A stretch of 64,000 nt of DNA from Mycolicibacter senuensis (GTDB taxonomy: Bacteria > Actinomycetota > Actinomycetes > Mycobacteriales > Mycobacteriaceae). The notes beneath the pieces were generated by a model, which saw nothing but the letters and a program-made list of their open reading frames with translations, was not told the DNA's origin and made no database searches. Position 1 is the first letter of the stretch, and every line of letters starts with the position of its first letter. Position numbers and translations under genes: made by a program. This document shows, in pieces, positions 7,877 through 16,202 of the stretch. The stretch is taken from NCBI RefSeq assembly GCF_003284925.1, contig NZ_QMEX01000010.1:1-64000 (forward strand), given 5' to 3'.

Positions 7877-9255
7877 TGACCACCTAGGCCCAACGTCACG
7901 AGCTTCTCCCCACCAATACCGCCTGCGACCGCCCCTAGAAGTCCGACAATCAAAGTCCCCTCCGGCCCCACCAACGAGCCCCACGCCGCACCGGCCGCGA
8001 ATCCTCCAGCGATTCCACCGAGGCTGCGTCCACCAAGTCTGGCAATTTCCTCGCCTTTCGGAGCCCCGTGCTCGATGTTGTCGAAAGTCAATAGAGCGTC
8101 GAGTCCGATGCCGGCGTAACCAAGCCGTCGACCGAACATCTCGAGGGCTTGAGCGTCCGCTTTCGACCACACCTGAGCGCTCCCCCAATGCCTGCCGTTC
8201 GGCAGAGCCGCACCATGGGACTGCGCGCCGCCGCCCAACGCGCCGCCCCAGCCGGCTGCCCCGGCTCCCGCCTCCCGGATCACCTGCCCGGGTGTCTTTC
8301 CGCTTTGCACTTCGTCGAGCGCACGCTGGATCCCGGGCGGAGATACGCCCGCCGCTTCCAGTTGACCGGCGAAACCGCGAAGAACCGTTTCCCGGCCCTG
8401 GACCTCAAGCCTGTCGACCATCTGGGTAGCTTGATCCGGCGTTAGTGGTGGGCGGTCTGAAAAGGCTTGCCCGGATTCCAAAAAATCTTGAAGCTGACGT
8501 CTGGCTTGGGCTCGGCTACGTGCGTCGCCTCCGAGAACAGGATCGATTGGCAAGTCACCGACGATTTGAGAGTTTCGCAAGTCGTCAAGACGTTCCTGCG
8601 CTAACTGCCGCGCCGTCGGGTCCGCGTCGGGATCATTGACGATCGCCAGATCGCGTTGCTCCGCTGGATCAGCAGGATCGGCACCGGCACGCGGCTGCCC
8701 GCCATTCCCGCCGTCGGCGCCCTCATCGCCGAAGCTGAACTCGTGCAACCCCGCGCTGGCTGTGGTGAGGTTGCGGGAGATGGCGTCCTCCTCGCCGACG
8801 AGCTTGTCGACCTTAGACATGAGGAAGCTCCGGTGGTCCTCAGCTGCCTGTTCGCGTTGTTGGAGTTCCGCGGCGGAGCTGTACCAGGTGATCCTGTCGG
8901 TCACCGACCAGTCTTCACCGACGGTGAAGTTGTCGTTCTCGATGTCGTCCACGGTGTCGAGCACCGAACTCTTGTTGCCGCCCTGAGCGTCAGCGCCACG
9001 CTCGGCGATCCCCGCGAGGGTGTCGGTGACATCGACGGGCGTGCGGATCTTCACCAGGTCGAGGTAGGCGCGGTCCTGGAATGCTTCGGCACCCGAACCG
9101 GTCCAGTCGGTCCCGCCGGGCCGCAGGGAGGATTGGTGCACCTCGGTGAACGCGGACTCCCAGGTGCGCCCGAGGTTTCGCCAGGCGGCGGCGTTGGTCC
9201 GCAGGTGGTCCCAGGTGGCAGCGCGGACCTCGGACAAAGTGGGTAGACCAGACAT
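7873..9255 (-). CDS. WXG-domain type VII secretion-associated protein
   Basis: A 460-residue protein. Residues 1-90 form a helical hairpin with the WXG motif Trp51-Thr-Gly53 at the turn, as in WXG100 and related ESX substrates. A polar, Asp/Ala/Gln-rich helical middle follows (about 100-330). The C-terminal 110 residues contain a glycine/alanine-rich hydrophobic segment (about 415-450) resembling the membrane-active hairpins near the end of LXG/WXG-type effectors. No catalytic toxin domain is recognisable. It lies six bases after an EspC-like gene and overlaps a membrane-protein gene, consistent with an exported effector or scaffold handled by an ESX system encoded elsewhere. Confidence 0.7.
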   Translation of the reverse strand: MSGLPTLSEVRAATWDHLRTNAAAWRNLGRTWESAFTEVHQSSLRPGGTDWTGSGAEAFQDRAYLDLVKIRTPVDVTDTLAGIAERGADAQGGNKSSVLDTVDDIENDNFTVGEDWSVTDRITWYSSAAELQQREQAAEDHRSFLMSKVDKLVGEEDAISRNLTTASAGLHEFSFGDEGADGGNGGQPRAGADPADPAEQRDLAIVNDPDADPTARQLAQERLDDLRNSQIVGDLPIDPVLGGDARSRAQARRQLQDFLESGQAFSDRPPLTPDQATQMVDRLEVQGRETVLRGFAGQLEAAGVSPPGIQRALDEVQSGKTPGQVIREAGAGAAGWGGALGGGAQSHGAALPNGRHWGSAQVWSKADAQALEMFGRRLGYAGIGLDALLTFDNIEHGAPKGEEIARLGGRSLGGIAGGFAAGAAWGSLVGPEGTLIVGLLGAVAGGIGGEKLVTLGLGGQ

Positions 9256-9261
9256 CGAGGG

Positions 9262-9669
9262 CTACCGGCCTATCCCGAACCCGCCGGCTGCGCCGCCATC
9301 GATGCCCGACCCGCGCGGGGCGAGCGGAGTGAAGCCGGGCGGCAGGTCGCCGGCACTGCCGTCGCCGACCGATCCGGCGGGCAGGTGCGAGCCCACCGCG
9401 GTGAGTCGCTGCGCGGCGTGGCCTTCCTGGTTCTCGTAGATGCTCGCCGCTTTGGTGAGCTCGGCCCCGTTCGCGGCCATCCGGGATTTGCAGGCGGTGG
9501 CGATGGTGTTCATCCCCGCATTTACCGCACTCGTCGCTGCGCCGGTGGACTGCCAGCCGGAGATGGTCACGGTGGACAGAGCCGGTGCGACCGTCGCCGC
9601 GAGGGCTTCACAACGCTGCGCCGCGGTGCGCAGACCTTCGGGTGTGACCTTGAGGGTGGGCGAGGTCAT
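9262..9669 (-). CDS. EspC-like (DUF2580) type VII secretion target
   Basis: A 135-residue protein beginning LKVTPEGLRTAAQRC, the typical opening of the EspC/DUF2580 family. It forms a helix-turn-helix with Trp39-Gln-Ser at the turn in place of WXG, and after the second helix carries Tyr78-x3-Glu82, the YxxxD/E export signal of mycobacterial type VII systems. The tail (95-135) is Gly/Pro-rich and probably disordered. It is the first gene of the unit and lies six bases before the WXG protein gene, a likely co-secreted partner. No ESX core component (EccA-E, MycP) is present in the window. Confidence 0.75.
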   Translation of the reverse strand: MTSPTLKVTPEGLRTAAQRCEALAATVAPALSTVTISGWQSTGAATSAVNAGMNTIATACKSRMAANGAELTKAASIYENQEGHAAQRLTAVGSHLPAGSVGDGSAGDLPPGFTPLAPRGSGIDGGAAGGFGIGR

Positions 9670-10095
9670 GGAGGAACTGTATTTGAAGGAGGCGACGCGG
9701 GCCACGTGACCGTCGTCCACGCGCGTGCGGTGCAGGTCGCGGGTCAGGCTTAATCGCATCGGACTCAGAGCTGTACGGTCCGGTCCGATAGAAGTACTCG
9801 CCGACGCAGCGTTCGACCGGTTCGCCGCGAAGTCCCCGGGTGTCGTGTGCCGCGGTGTGAAGATCTCTCCGCCGCGGCGAAGGCACCGACGGCCAATACC
9901 GTCCTTGACCCATGAGTTGCGGATGTCGTGATGGTGGCCGTCCCGCGTCGACATCTGCTGTGACAGTGCTCGGTTTCGAGGTCGCCTACCCGGATGGATC
10001 AAGGGCCTGTGCGCGACCAGGCCGTGTTCCGCCCGTTCTTGCGCATGGCGGTCGTCAGAATCTTCGCTCCGCCTGCGCTTTGAGCGCCTCCGGTA
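9670..10095. other. 426-base stretch without a supported gene
   Basis: It contains the upstream region of the EspC-like gene and the downstream side of the luciferase-like gene. The frames that are open here give arginine-rich, low-complexity translations without domain features. I see no convincing RNA gene, repeat or terminator. Confidence 0.6.
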
Positions 10096-11016
10096 TCACG
10101 GCACCTTCGGCTTGATCTCCTCGATCACCCACTGGGCATAGTCGAGGTATTCGTCGACGCCGCGCACGGCCGGCAGCGGCACAGCACTGACCGTCACACC
10201 CTGTTCGCCCAGCCAGCTCAACCGGTCGATGATCTGCTGTCCGCTCATGCCCGAGCGGGCGTTCGGGTCGTCACGGCGGACATGGCCTTCGCCGACTCGG
10301 GTGGTTGCCATCCCGTGCACCACCTCGAAGGCGCGCCCGTCATACTCCGGCTGGGATTTGATGAAGTCCACCCGTTCGCCGATCTTCTCCGGCGGGGTCA
10401 GGAAGCTCCACCATCCCGAGGCGAACTTCGCCGCCCGGCGCAACGCCGCATCCGCGTCACCGCCGATCCAGACCGGAAGATGGGGCCGCTGCACCGGCTT
10501 CGGCTCGAACGCCACCTCGTCAAAGGACACGTAGCGGCCCGCGAACCGCGGCGCCTCGTTGGTCCACAGCTCGATGATCGCCGACAGATACTCGTCGGCG
10601 ATCCGTCCGCGTTCGCCGAAAGGCACACCGAGCACGTCGAACTCGCGTTGGAGCCAGCCCACGCCGAAGGTGACCATCATGCGGCCGCCACTGAGCCAGT
10701 CTGCGGTGGCGAGCGCCTTGGCGAGCACGATCGGCTGGTGCAGCGGTAGCACGGTGACGCACGAGTTCAGCATGATCCGGTTGGTCGCACCGGCGAGATA
10801 GGCCTGAGCGGTCGTCGACTGGAAATAGTGCGGCCCGGACAGCTCCACGTGCTCGCTGGGGATCACGAAGTGCTCCGGGACGGCGATCATGTCGTAGCCC
10901 CACTCGTCGGCGCACTTGGCCATCCGGGTTTGGTCGGCCCCGGTGACGTCGGCCTCCCACGGTTGCATCATGGCTTTGAGCCGCAGCATGTGGGGCAGGT
11001 TGAATACCAGCTTCAT
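10096..11016 (-). CDS. Luciferase-like (LLM, probably F420-dependent) oxidoreductase
   Basis: A 306-residue TIM-barrel flavin/F420 enzyme. The family features are WGYDMIAVPEHF near residue 40, the ATADWLSGGRMMVTFGVGW segment near 105-123 and PVWIGGD near 185. Mycobacterial proteins of this type usually use F420 and act on ketones, alcohols or sulfurous compounds. It is transcribed divergently from a tetR gene, and a perfect CTCTA-N6-TAGAG palindrome lies between the two starts, so it is probably a target of that regulator. The substrate is not known. Confidence 0.85.
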   Translation of the reverse strand: MKLVFNLPHMLRLKAMMQPWEADVTGADQTRMAKCADEWGYDMIAVPEHFVIPSEHVELSGPHYFQSTTAQAYLAGATNRIMLNSCVTVLPLHQPIVLAKALATADWLSGGRMMVTFGVGWLQREFDVLGVPFGERGRIADEYLSAIIELWTNEAPRFAGRYVSFDEVAFEPKPVQRPHLPVWIGGDADAALRRAAKFASGWWSFLTPPEKIGERVDFIKSQPEYDGRAFEVVHGMATTRVGEGHVRRDDPNARSGMSGQQIIDRLSWLGEQGVTVSAVPLPAVRGVDEYLDYAQWVIEEIKPKVP

Positions 11017-11027
11017 ATCGCCGCTGA

Positions 11028-11043
11028 CTCTACAACAGTAGAG
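11028..11043. promoter_or_regulatory. TetR operator-like palindrome CTCTA-N6-TAGAG
   Basis: CTCTACAACAGTAGAG is a palindrome with five-base arms that extends to six (CTCTAC/GTAGAG). It sits in the 53-base gap between the divergent luciferase-like and tetR genes. The same arms with the same spacing recur at 11653-11668. Confidence 0.7.
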
Positions 11044-11069
11044 ACATTGCGGACTAGACTCGCAGAACC

Positions 11070-11666
11070 ATGCGACGCAAGCCCAACCCAGATCAGCGCC
11101 GGCGCGAACTCTGCGATACCGCCATCCGGCTACTCGCCGACGACGGGGTCAAGGGGGTCAGCCATCTCAAGGTCGACCGCAAAGCCGGTGTCCCCGATGG
11201 AACCACGTCGTTCTACTTCCGCACCCGGTCGGCGCTGCTGCAGGCGGTGGCGGTCCGGGTGTCCGAGCTGGACCTCAAGGACCTGAGCGCAGCGGCGAAC
11301 GAACCGTCCGGGTTGGCGGCCCTGGTGATGCGTTCGGCCACCGGAACGAGACTGGTCCGGACCAAGGCCCGCCAGGAACTGGCGTTGCAGGCGATCCGAG
11401 ACCCGTTGCTCGACGAGGCGCTCCGCAGCTATCGCGATCGGTTCCTGGCACTGATCACCGATGCGGTGCTGCGATTACATCCCGCCGGGCATACGCCGGA
11501 TCGGAGCTTGGCCGACCGGCAGGCCTACGTGGTGATGATGTTCATCGGCGGCGTGCTGCAGGGGTTCGCGGCCGGGGAACGCAGGATTGGCAGCACCGCC
11601 GAGCTGGAAGCCTTGATTTCGGGCATCATCGTCGGGCTCGCCTCTTCCGCTGCTCTACGTTCATAG
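11070..11666 (+). CDS. TetR-family transcriptional regulator
   Basis: A 198-residue TetR regulator with an N-terminal helix-turn-helix (about 10-55: GVKGVSHLKVDRKAG then TTSFYFRTRSALLQAV) and a helical ligand domain. It starts 27 bases from the operator-like palindrome shared with the divergent luciferase-like gene. Its own 3' end overlaps a second copy of the palindrome just before the aldehyde dehydrogenase. The likely regulon is therefore the luciferase-like gene, itself, the aldehyde dehydrogenase and the SnoaL-like gene. Confidence 0.88.
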   Translation: MRRKPNPDQRRRELCDTAIRLLADDGVKGVSHLKVDRKAGVPDGTTSFYFRTRSALLQAVAVRVSELDLKDLSAAANEPSGLAALVMRSATGTRLVRTKARQELALQAIRDPLLDEALRSYRDRFLALITDAVLRLHPAGHTPDRSLADRQAYVVMMFIGGVLQGFAAGERRIGSTAELEALISGIIVGLASSAALRS

Positions 11667-11668
11667 AG
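11653..11668. promoter_or_regulatory. Second CTCTA-N6-TAGAG palindrome, before the aldehyde dehydrogenase
   Basis: CTCTACGTTCATAGAG has the same arms and spacing as the site at 11028. It ends 34 bases before the ATG at 11703 and overlaps the last codons of tetR. Confidence 0.65.
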
Positions 11669-11702
11669 TAGCGTGGCGTGGGACATCGGAAGGATTCAGA
11701 AG

Positions 11703-13187
11703 ATGACTGCGGTGCAAGATGATTCGGGTGTGCTGGCCGGCGAAGAACGGATGTTCATCGACGGTGAGCTGGTCACCACCGGCAACGGTGCCACCTTCGA
11801 AGTCGTACACCCCGCCACCGAGCAGGTGGCCGGAACGGCCGCCGACGGCACCGTCGAGGACATGGAACGCGCGGTCGGCGCGGCCCGGCGCGCGTTTGAC
11901 GCAGGCGACTGGGCCCACGATGTGGATTTCCGGCACCACTGCCTGATGCAGCTGCACGCCGCGCTGGAGGCCGAGAAGGAGCGGCTGCGCCGGATCCTGA
12001 TCACCGAGGTGGGCTGCCCGGTCACCGTCACCGGCAGCCAGATCGAGAGTCCGATCGCCGAGGTGAAGCACTGGGCCGATCACGGCCGGAGGTTCGAATA
12101 CCTGGTGGACACCGGACTGCACGACACCCCGCTGGGCCCGGCGCGCCGCAAACTGCACTACGAGCCGATCGGAGTGGTCGGTGCCATCACCCCGTGGAAT
12201 GTGCCGCTGTACCTCAACATCGCCGAGACCATCCCCGCGTTGATGGCCGGCAACACCGTGGTGCTCAAACCGGCGCAGCTCACGCCGTGGTCAGGCAGCG
12301 AGCTGGGCCGGATCGTGGCCGAACACACCGATATTCCGGCCGGGGTGTTCAACGTCGTCACCTCGAACGCCAACGAGGTCGGCGCGGCGTTGTCGGCGGA
12401 CCCTCGGGTCGACATGATCACCTTCACCGGTTCCACCGCTACCGGCCGGGCCATCCTGGCGGCCGCGGCACCCACCGTGAAGAAGACGCTGCTGGAGCTC
12501 GGCGGCAAATCGGCGCACATCGTGCTCGACGATGCGGACTTCAATTCGGCGCTGCCGATGGCCGCGATGATGGCCTGCGTGATGTCGGGGCAGAGCTGCG
12601 TGCTGCCATCGCGGATCCTGTTGCCCCGCAGCCGCTACGACGAGGGACTGGCGGTGCTGAAGGCGTCGATGGAGAACTTCCCGATGGGTGACCCGTGGAC
12701 CCCGGGCAATATGCAGGGTCCACAGATCAGCGAAACGCAACGGCGCAAGGTGCTGAGCCTGATCGCCTCCGGTCTCAACGCGGGCGCGCGGCTGGTCACC
12801 GGCGGCGGCGTCCCGGAGCACCTGCCCACCGGCTACTACGTGCAGCCGACCCTGCTGGCCGACGTCGACCCCGACAGCCAGGTCGCGCAGGAGGAGATCT
12901 TCGGTCCGGTACTGACCGTCACCCCCTACGACACCGACGACGAGGCGGTCGCGATAGCCAACAACTCGATCTACGGCCTGTCCGGTGAGGTCAGCAGCGC
13001 CGATCTGGACCGGGCGATGGCGGTGGCGATCCGGATGCGTACCGGCAACGTCAGCATCAACGGCAAGAGCCACTTCGGCATCGACAGCCCGTTCGGCGGC
13101 ACCCGCCAAAGCGGCCTGGGATATCGCAACGGCCCCCAGGGATTCACCGAGTACCTGCACATCAAGACCATCGGAATGCCGGAATGA
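11703..13187 (+). CDS. NAD(P)-dependent aldehyde dehydrogenase
   Basis: A 494-residue ALDH of normal length. Asn166 (TPWN), Lys189 (VLKP), the FTGSTATG nucleotide-binding turn (241-248), Glu265 (LELGGKS) and catalytic Cys299 (SGQSC) are all present, so it should oxidise an aldehyde to an acid. The ATG at 11703 has GGAAGG nine bases upstream and is preferred over a GTG at 11673. It is preceded by a TetR-type palindrome and overlaps the following SnoaL-like gene (ATGA). The aldehyde substrate is unknown. Confidence 0.92.
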   Translation: MTAVQDDSGVLAGEERMFIDGELVTTGNGATFEVVHPATEQVAGTAADGTVEDMERAVGAARRAFDAGDWAHDVDFRHHCLMQLHAALEAEKERLRRILITEVGCPVTVTGSQIESPIAEVKHWADHGRRFEYLVDTGLHDTPLGPARRKLHYEPIGVVGAITPWNVPLYLNIAETIPALMAGNTVVLKPAQLTPWSGSELGRIVAEHTDIPAGVFNVVTSNANEVGAALSADPRVDMITFTGSTATGRAILAAAAPTVKKTLLELGGKSAHIVLDDADFNSALPMAAMMACVMSGQSCVLPSRILLPRSRYDEGLAVLKASMENFPMGDPWTPGNMQGPQISETQRRKVLSLIASGLNAGARLVTGGGVPEHLPTGYYVQPTLLADVDPDSQVAQEEIFGPVLTVTPYDTDDEAVAIANNSIYGLSGEVSSADLDRAMAVAIRMRTGNVSINGKSHFGIDSPFGGTRQSGLGYRNGPQGFTEYLHIKTIGMPE

Positions 13188-13627
13188 CGCCGGCCGTCCC
13201 GGCCGACGACCGGCTGGAGATCTCCGCGCTGCTGTACCGCTACGCCCGCGCGGTCGATACCAAGGACTGGGCGCTGTACCGGTCGGTGTTCACCGACGAC
13301 GCCGTCATCGATTACTCGTCGGCCGGGGCCATCTGCGGTAGCCGTGATGAGGTGGCCGATTGGTTGGCCGCCGGCTTCACCGCGATCCCGATGTCGATGC
13401 ACTACATCACCAACATCGAGATCCTGAACCACACCGGCGATTCCGCGCGGGTACGGGCGATGTTCTACAACCCGATGCAGCTACCGGGAATGGCCGAGCT
13501 CAGCTACTGCGGCGGCTACTACCACCATGACCTCGTTCGCGCCGCCGACGGCTGGCGCAGCCAGGGCCTGCGCGAGGAGAACCTCTGGTTCACCAATCCG
13601 CCGTCAAGACAGGAAGTCCAGCAGTAG
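13184..13627 (+). CDS. SnoaL-like (NTF2-fold) protein
   Basis: A 147-residue NTF2/SnoaL-like domain protein. The opening (DDRLEISALLYRYARAVDTK) followed by a short segment ending in FTDDAVIDYSSAG is the family signature. Such cone-shaped proteins act as isomerases, dehydratases, hydrolases or ring-hydroxylating accessory proteins. It overlaps the aldehyde dehydrogenase stop by four bases, so it belongs to the same transcript. Its last 24 bases overlap the end of the convergent alpha/beta hydrolase gene. The activity cannot be assigned. Confidence 0.8.
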   Translation: MTPAVPADDRLEISALLYRYARAVDTKDWALYRSVFTDDAVIDYSSAGAICGSRDEVADWLAAGFTAIPMSMHYITNIEILNHTGDSARVRAMFYNPMQLPGMAELSYCGGYYHHDLVRAADGWRSQGLREENLWFTNPPSRQEVQQ

Positions 13628-14425
13628 TCCGTTGACCTGCTCGGCCTGCTCGATCTGCGGGCAGTGCCCGGCGGCCTCGACGACGGCCGCCCGGCCGGCA
13701 GGGATCTGATCGGCGATCTGCGACGCCCAGCCGGATGGCAGCAGCTTGTCGCAGCCGCCCTCGACCACCAGCGTCGGCACCGAGATGCGTTCGTAGGCAC
13801 GGTTGCTCGACGCCGGCGGCGGGGGCGCGGCGCCCGGCCGGCGGAACCTGGCCGCCGCGATGGCCTCCCAGGCCCCGGGCGCAGTGCTCGATTCATAGCG
13901 CCGCCGCACGTAGTCCTCGTCGGCCGGATAGGCCGGGTCGTGGAACAACGCCTCGACGATCCGGCGCATCGCTGGCATCGTCGCGTCATAGTCGTAGAGC
14001 GCGGCCATGTGTTCGTTCTGCTGGATCTCGCCGCCGCCGCAGATGGCGACCAGCCGGCGTACCGGCAGCAGCGGTGCGTCCGACGTGGTGTCGACGAGCA
14101 GCATGATCGCGCCCATCGAATTGCCCACGAAATCCGCCGTCTCGACACCCAGCTGGGCGCAGAACCGCGCGACGTGGCGGATCCGCATCCCGCGACCGTC
14201 GTTGAAGTCGATGACCTTGGCCGAGTCACCGAACCCGAGCAGGTCCGGCGCCAGCACCCGATGGCGGTCGGCCAGCGCGGGAATGGTGCGTTCCCAGCCG
14301 ATCTCGGCCCCCGCACCGAACTCCCCGCCGTGCAGCAGCACCACCGCCGGGGCGGCCGGATCCCCGGCTTCGAGATAGGAAGTGCTCAGGCCGTCCACGA
14401 CGACGGTCTTACGCTCGATCGGCAA
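13604..14425 (-). CDS. Alpha/beta hydrolase
   Basis: A 273-residue alpha/beta hydrolase with oxyanion segment LLHGGEFGAG (30-39), nucleophile Ser103 in GNSMGA, an acid in GGCDKLLP and a histidine in AGHCP near 252. The layout is close to MhpC/BphD-type C-C bond hydrolases, so it may hydrolyse a ring-cleavage product, though esterase activity is equally possible. It is the last gene of the nine-gene minus-strand meta-cleavage unit, ten bases after the preceding hydrolase. Confidence 0.85.
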   Translation of the reverse strand: MPIERKTVVVDGLSTSYLEAGDPAAPAVVLLHGGEFGAGAEIGWERTIPALADRHRVLAPDLLGFGDSAKVIDFNDGRGMRIRHVARFCAQLGVETADFVGNSMGAIMLLVDTTSDAPLLPVRRLVAICGGGEIQQNEHMAALYDYDATMPAMRRIVEALFHDPAYPADEDYVRRRYESSTAPGAWEAIAAARFRRPGAAPPPPASSNRAYERISVPTLVVEGGCDKLLPSGWASQIADQIPAGRAAVVEAAGHCPQIEQAEQVNGLLLDFLS

Positions 14426-14435
14426 CGTCGGCTCC

Positions 14436-15194
14436 TCAGTCCGGGATCAGCGGGCCGACCGGCCGGGTCGTGGTGGCGTGCACCAGCAGTTCGGCCAGTT
14501 CGGCGGGTCGGCTCAGAAACGGCGAGTGCGAGGCGTCAATGGTCAGCGGCTCGACCCCGAGCCGCCGGCAGACCAGGTCGGCGAGCCAGCGCGGATAAGC
14601 GCGGTCCTGCTCACAGCGAATGAAGCTGCGCGGAATATCGGCCGCCCAGAAGTTCGGCACCGACACCGGGGCGACCGTGGTATCGCCGAACCGTTCCGGG
14701 CCCAGCCGTTCGAACGCCCATCGCAGCGTGGCGTCGTCGCAGTCGTGGTAGAAGTATTGCCGCGCGCCATCGATGTCGGCGAACGTCATCGCCCCGTCGT
14801 CGGCGAAGTGCAGGTAAGACAGCATGTCACCGGCCGCGGTATCGAAGAACTCGGCTCCGTCGCTGCCCATCGTCATCGCATCGGTGTAGCTGCGTCCCTC
14901 CCGAGGCAGCGCCGCAGCGAGAAAGATAATGTGGCGCACCAGATCCGGTGCGCTGTCGGCGCCCAGCGTCGCATCGAAGCCGCCGCCGGAGTGGCCGACC
15001 AGGACGTCGCCGGGTTGTAGTACCTCTGCGACGGCCTCGCGCCGGTTGGCCAGCGTCGATTCCTCGCCGAGCCGGGCGCCGTGTCCGGGCAGGTCGATGG
15101 CGATCGCGCTGTGACCGGTGCGCTCCAGCTCCGCCATGGTGCGCTCCCAGCACCAGGCGGCGTGAAATCCGCCGTGGACGAAGACGAATCGCAT
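14436..15194 (-). CDS. Alpha/beta hydrolase (hydroxynitrile lyase/esterase-like)
   Basis: A 252-residue alpha/beta hydrolase that starts directly with the first strand (FVFVHGGFHAAWCWE). The nucleophile is Ser69 in GHSGGG, with His in DASHSPF near the C-terminus. The compact form resembles the plant methylesterase/hydroxynitrile-lyase branch common in actinobacteria. It lies 18 bases after the cyclase-family gene in the meta-cleavage unit. Hydrolysis of an ester or lactone produced in that pathway is a reasonable inference, not shown. Confidence 0.82.
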   Translation of the reverse strand: MRFVFVHGGFHAAWCWERTMAELERTGHSAIAIDLPGHGARLGEESTLANRREAVAEVLQPGDVLVGHSGGGFDATLGADSAPDLVRHIIFLAAALPREGRSYTDAMTMGSDGAEFFDTAAGDMLSYLHFADDGAMTFADIDGARQYFYHDCDDATLRWAFERLGPERFGDTTVAPVSVPNFWAADIPRSFIRCEQDRAYPRWLADLVCRRLGVEPLTIDASHSPFLSRPAELAELLVHATTTRPVGPLIPD

Positions 15195-15212
15195 GGGGTT
15201 TCCTCCGCCGGT

Positions 15213-16202
15213 CTATTTGATCGCGATCGGGTTCACCGGTGATCCGACGCCACCGGTCACCCGCAGCGGTGGAGCCACCAGTTGGAACTCATAGACGCCG
15301 TCCGCGGCGCAGTCGGCGGCCAGCGCGCCGAGATCCCAGTACTCCCCGAGCATCATCCCCATGTCACGCAAGCACAGCATGTGCATCGGCAAGAACGTGC
15401 CCTCGACCCCGGAGACCGGGTTCTCCACCATCAGGTTGTCGGCGGCCACCGCGGCGATGTCATGCTCGTGCAGCCAGGTGGCGCACCGCCAGTCCAGTCC
15501 TGCGCCCGGCTCGGCGCCGTCACCGGTCTCGGAAAACCTTTGCCACCAACCCGTTCGGACCAGCACGATGTCTCCGGGCTCGATCGTGACCTGCTGGACT
15601 CGTGCTACGTCGTCGAGTTCGTCCGGTGTGATCGGGGTGCCGAGCGGCAGGAATGTCTCCGCACCGCGGTGGGCGACCACGTCGAGCAGCACCCCGCGGG
15701 AGGTGATGCCCTTGCCGTCGACCTTGTCGATGCCGCAGTGGTAGGCGCCCAGGCTGGTCACCGAGCCTGCCGGGAAACCGTTGTAGAGCTGGTCGTCGTA
15801 GTAGACGTGGGACAGCGCATCCCACTGGGTGGCGGCCTGCAGTGGCATGACGACCATGTCGTCGTTGAATCGGAAGGGATTGTCGGTGAAGAACTCACTC
15901 ACCTGCTGTGCCACGATGTTGCGGTGCCATTCCGGGCCGTATTGCGCCAGCGTGCTCACGTCGCCCCCATCCACGGTCATCACGTGAATCGGGTTGTGCC
16001 GGAATTGGAAAGCACCCTGCGGACCCGAGGATCCGAAGTCGACACCGAGCGGGAAGACCTTGCCGTGCCGCACCAGGGCCGCAGCCGCAGCGACTTTGTC
16101 CGGTGTGATGAGGTTCAGCGTGCCCAGTTCGTCGTCGTCACCCCAGCGCCCCCAGTTGCGCACCGCCTTGCCGACCCGGCGGAACTCGGTCAGGCCGGCC
16201 AT
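15213..16202 (-). CDS. Cyclase-family hydrolase (kynurenine-formamidase fold)
   Basis: A 329-residue member of the metal-dependent cyclase family (PF04199 type), longer than bacterial kynurenine formamidase (about 210). The core region ATQWDALSHVYYDD replaces the usual HxGTHxDxPxH metal motif by a variant seen in actinobacterial catabolic homologues. DIVLVRTGWW near 220 is another family marker. The ATG at 16202 is preferred; a GTG at 16208 is possible. The start overlaps the end of the SDR gene by 13 bases. It may open a lactone or cyclise/hydrolyse a ring-cleavage product. Confidence 0.78.
   Translation of the reverse strand: MAGLTEFRRVGKAVRNWGRWGDDDELGTLNLITPDKVAAAAALVRHGKVFPLGVDFGSSGPQGAFQFRHNPIHVMTVDGGDVSTLAQYGPEWHRNIVAQQVSEFFTDNPFRFNDDMVVMPLQAATQWDALSHVYYDDQLYNGFPAGSVTSLGAYHCGIDKVDGKGITSRGVLLDVVAHRGAETFLPLGTPITPDELDDVARVQQVTIEPGDIVLVRTGWWQRFSETGDGAEPGAGLDWRCATWLHEHDIAAVAADNLMVENPVSGVEGTFLPMHMLCLRDMGMMLGEYWDLGALAADCAADGVYEFQLVAPPLRVTGGVGSPVNPIAIK

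Noticed and set aside
9725..10115. Two short plus-strand frames after the EspC-like gene
   Set aside because: Arginine-rich translations typical of non-coding high-GC DNA, no start signals and no domain features.
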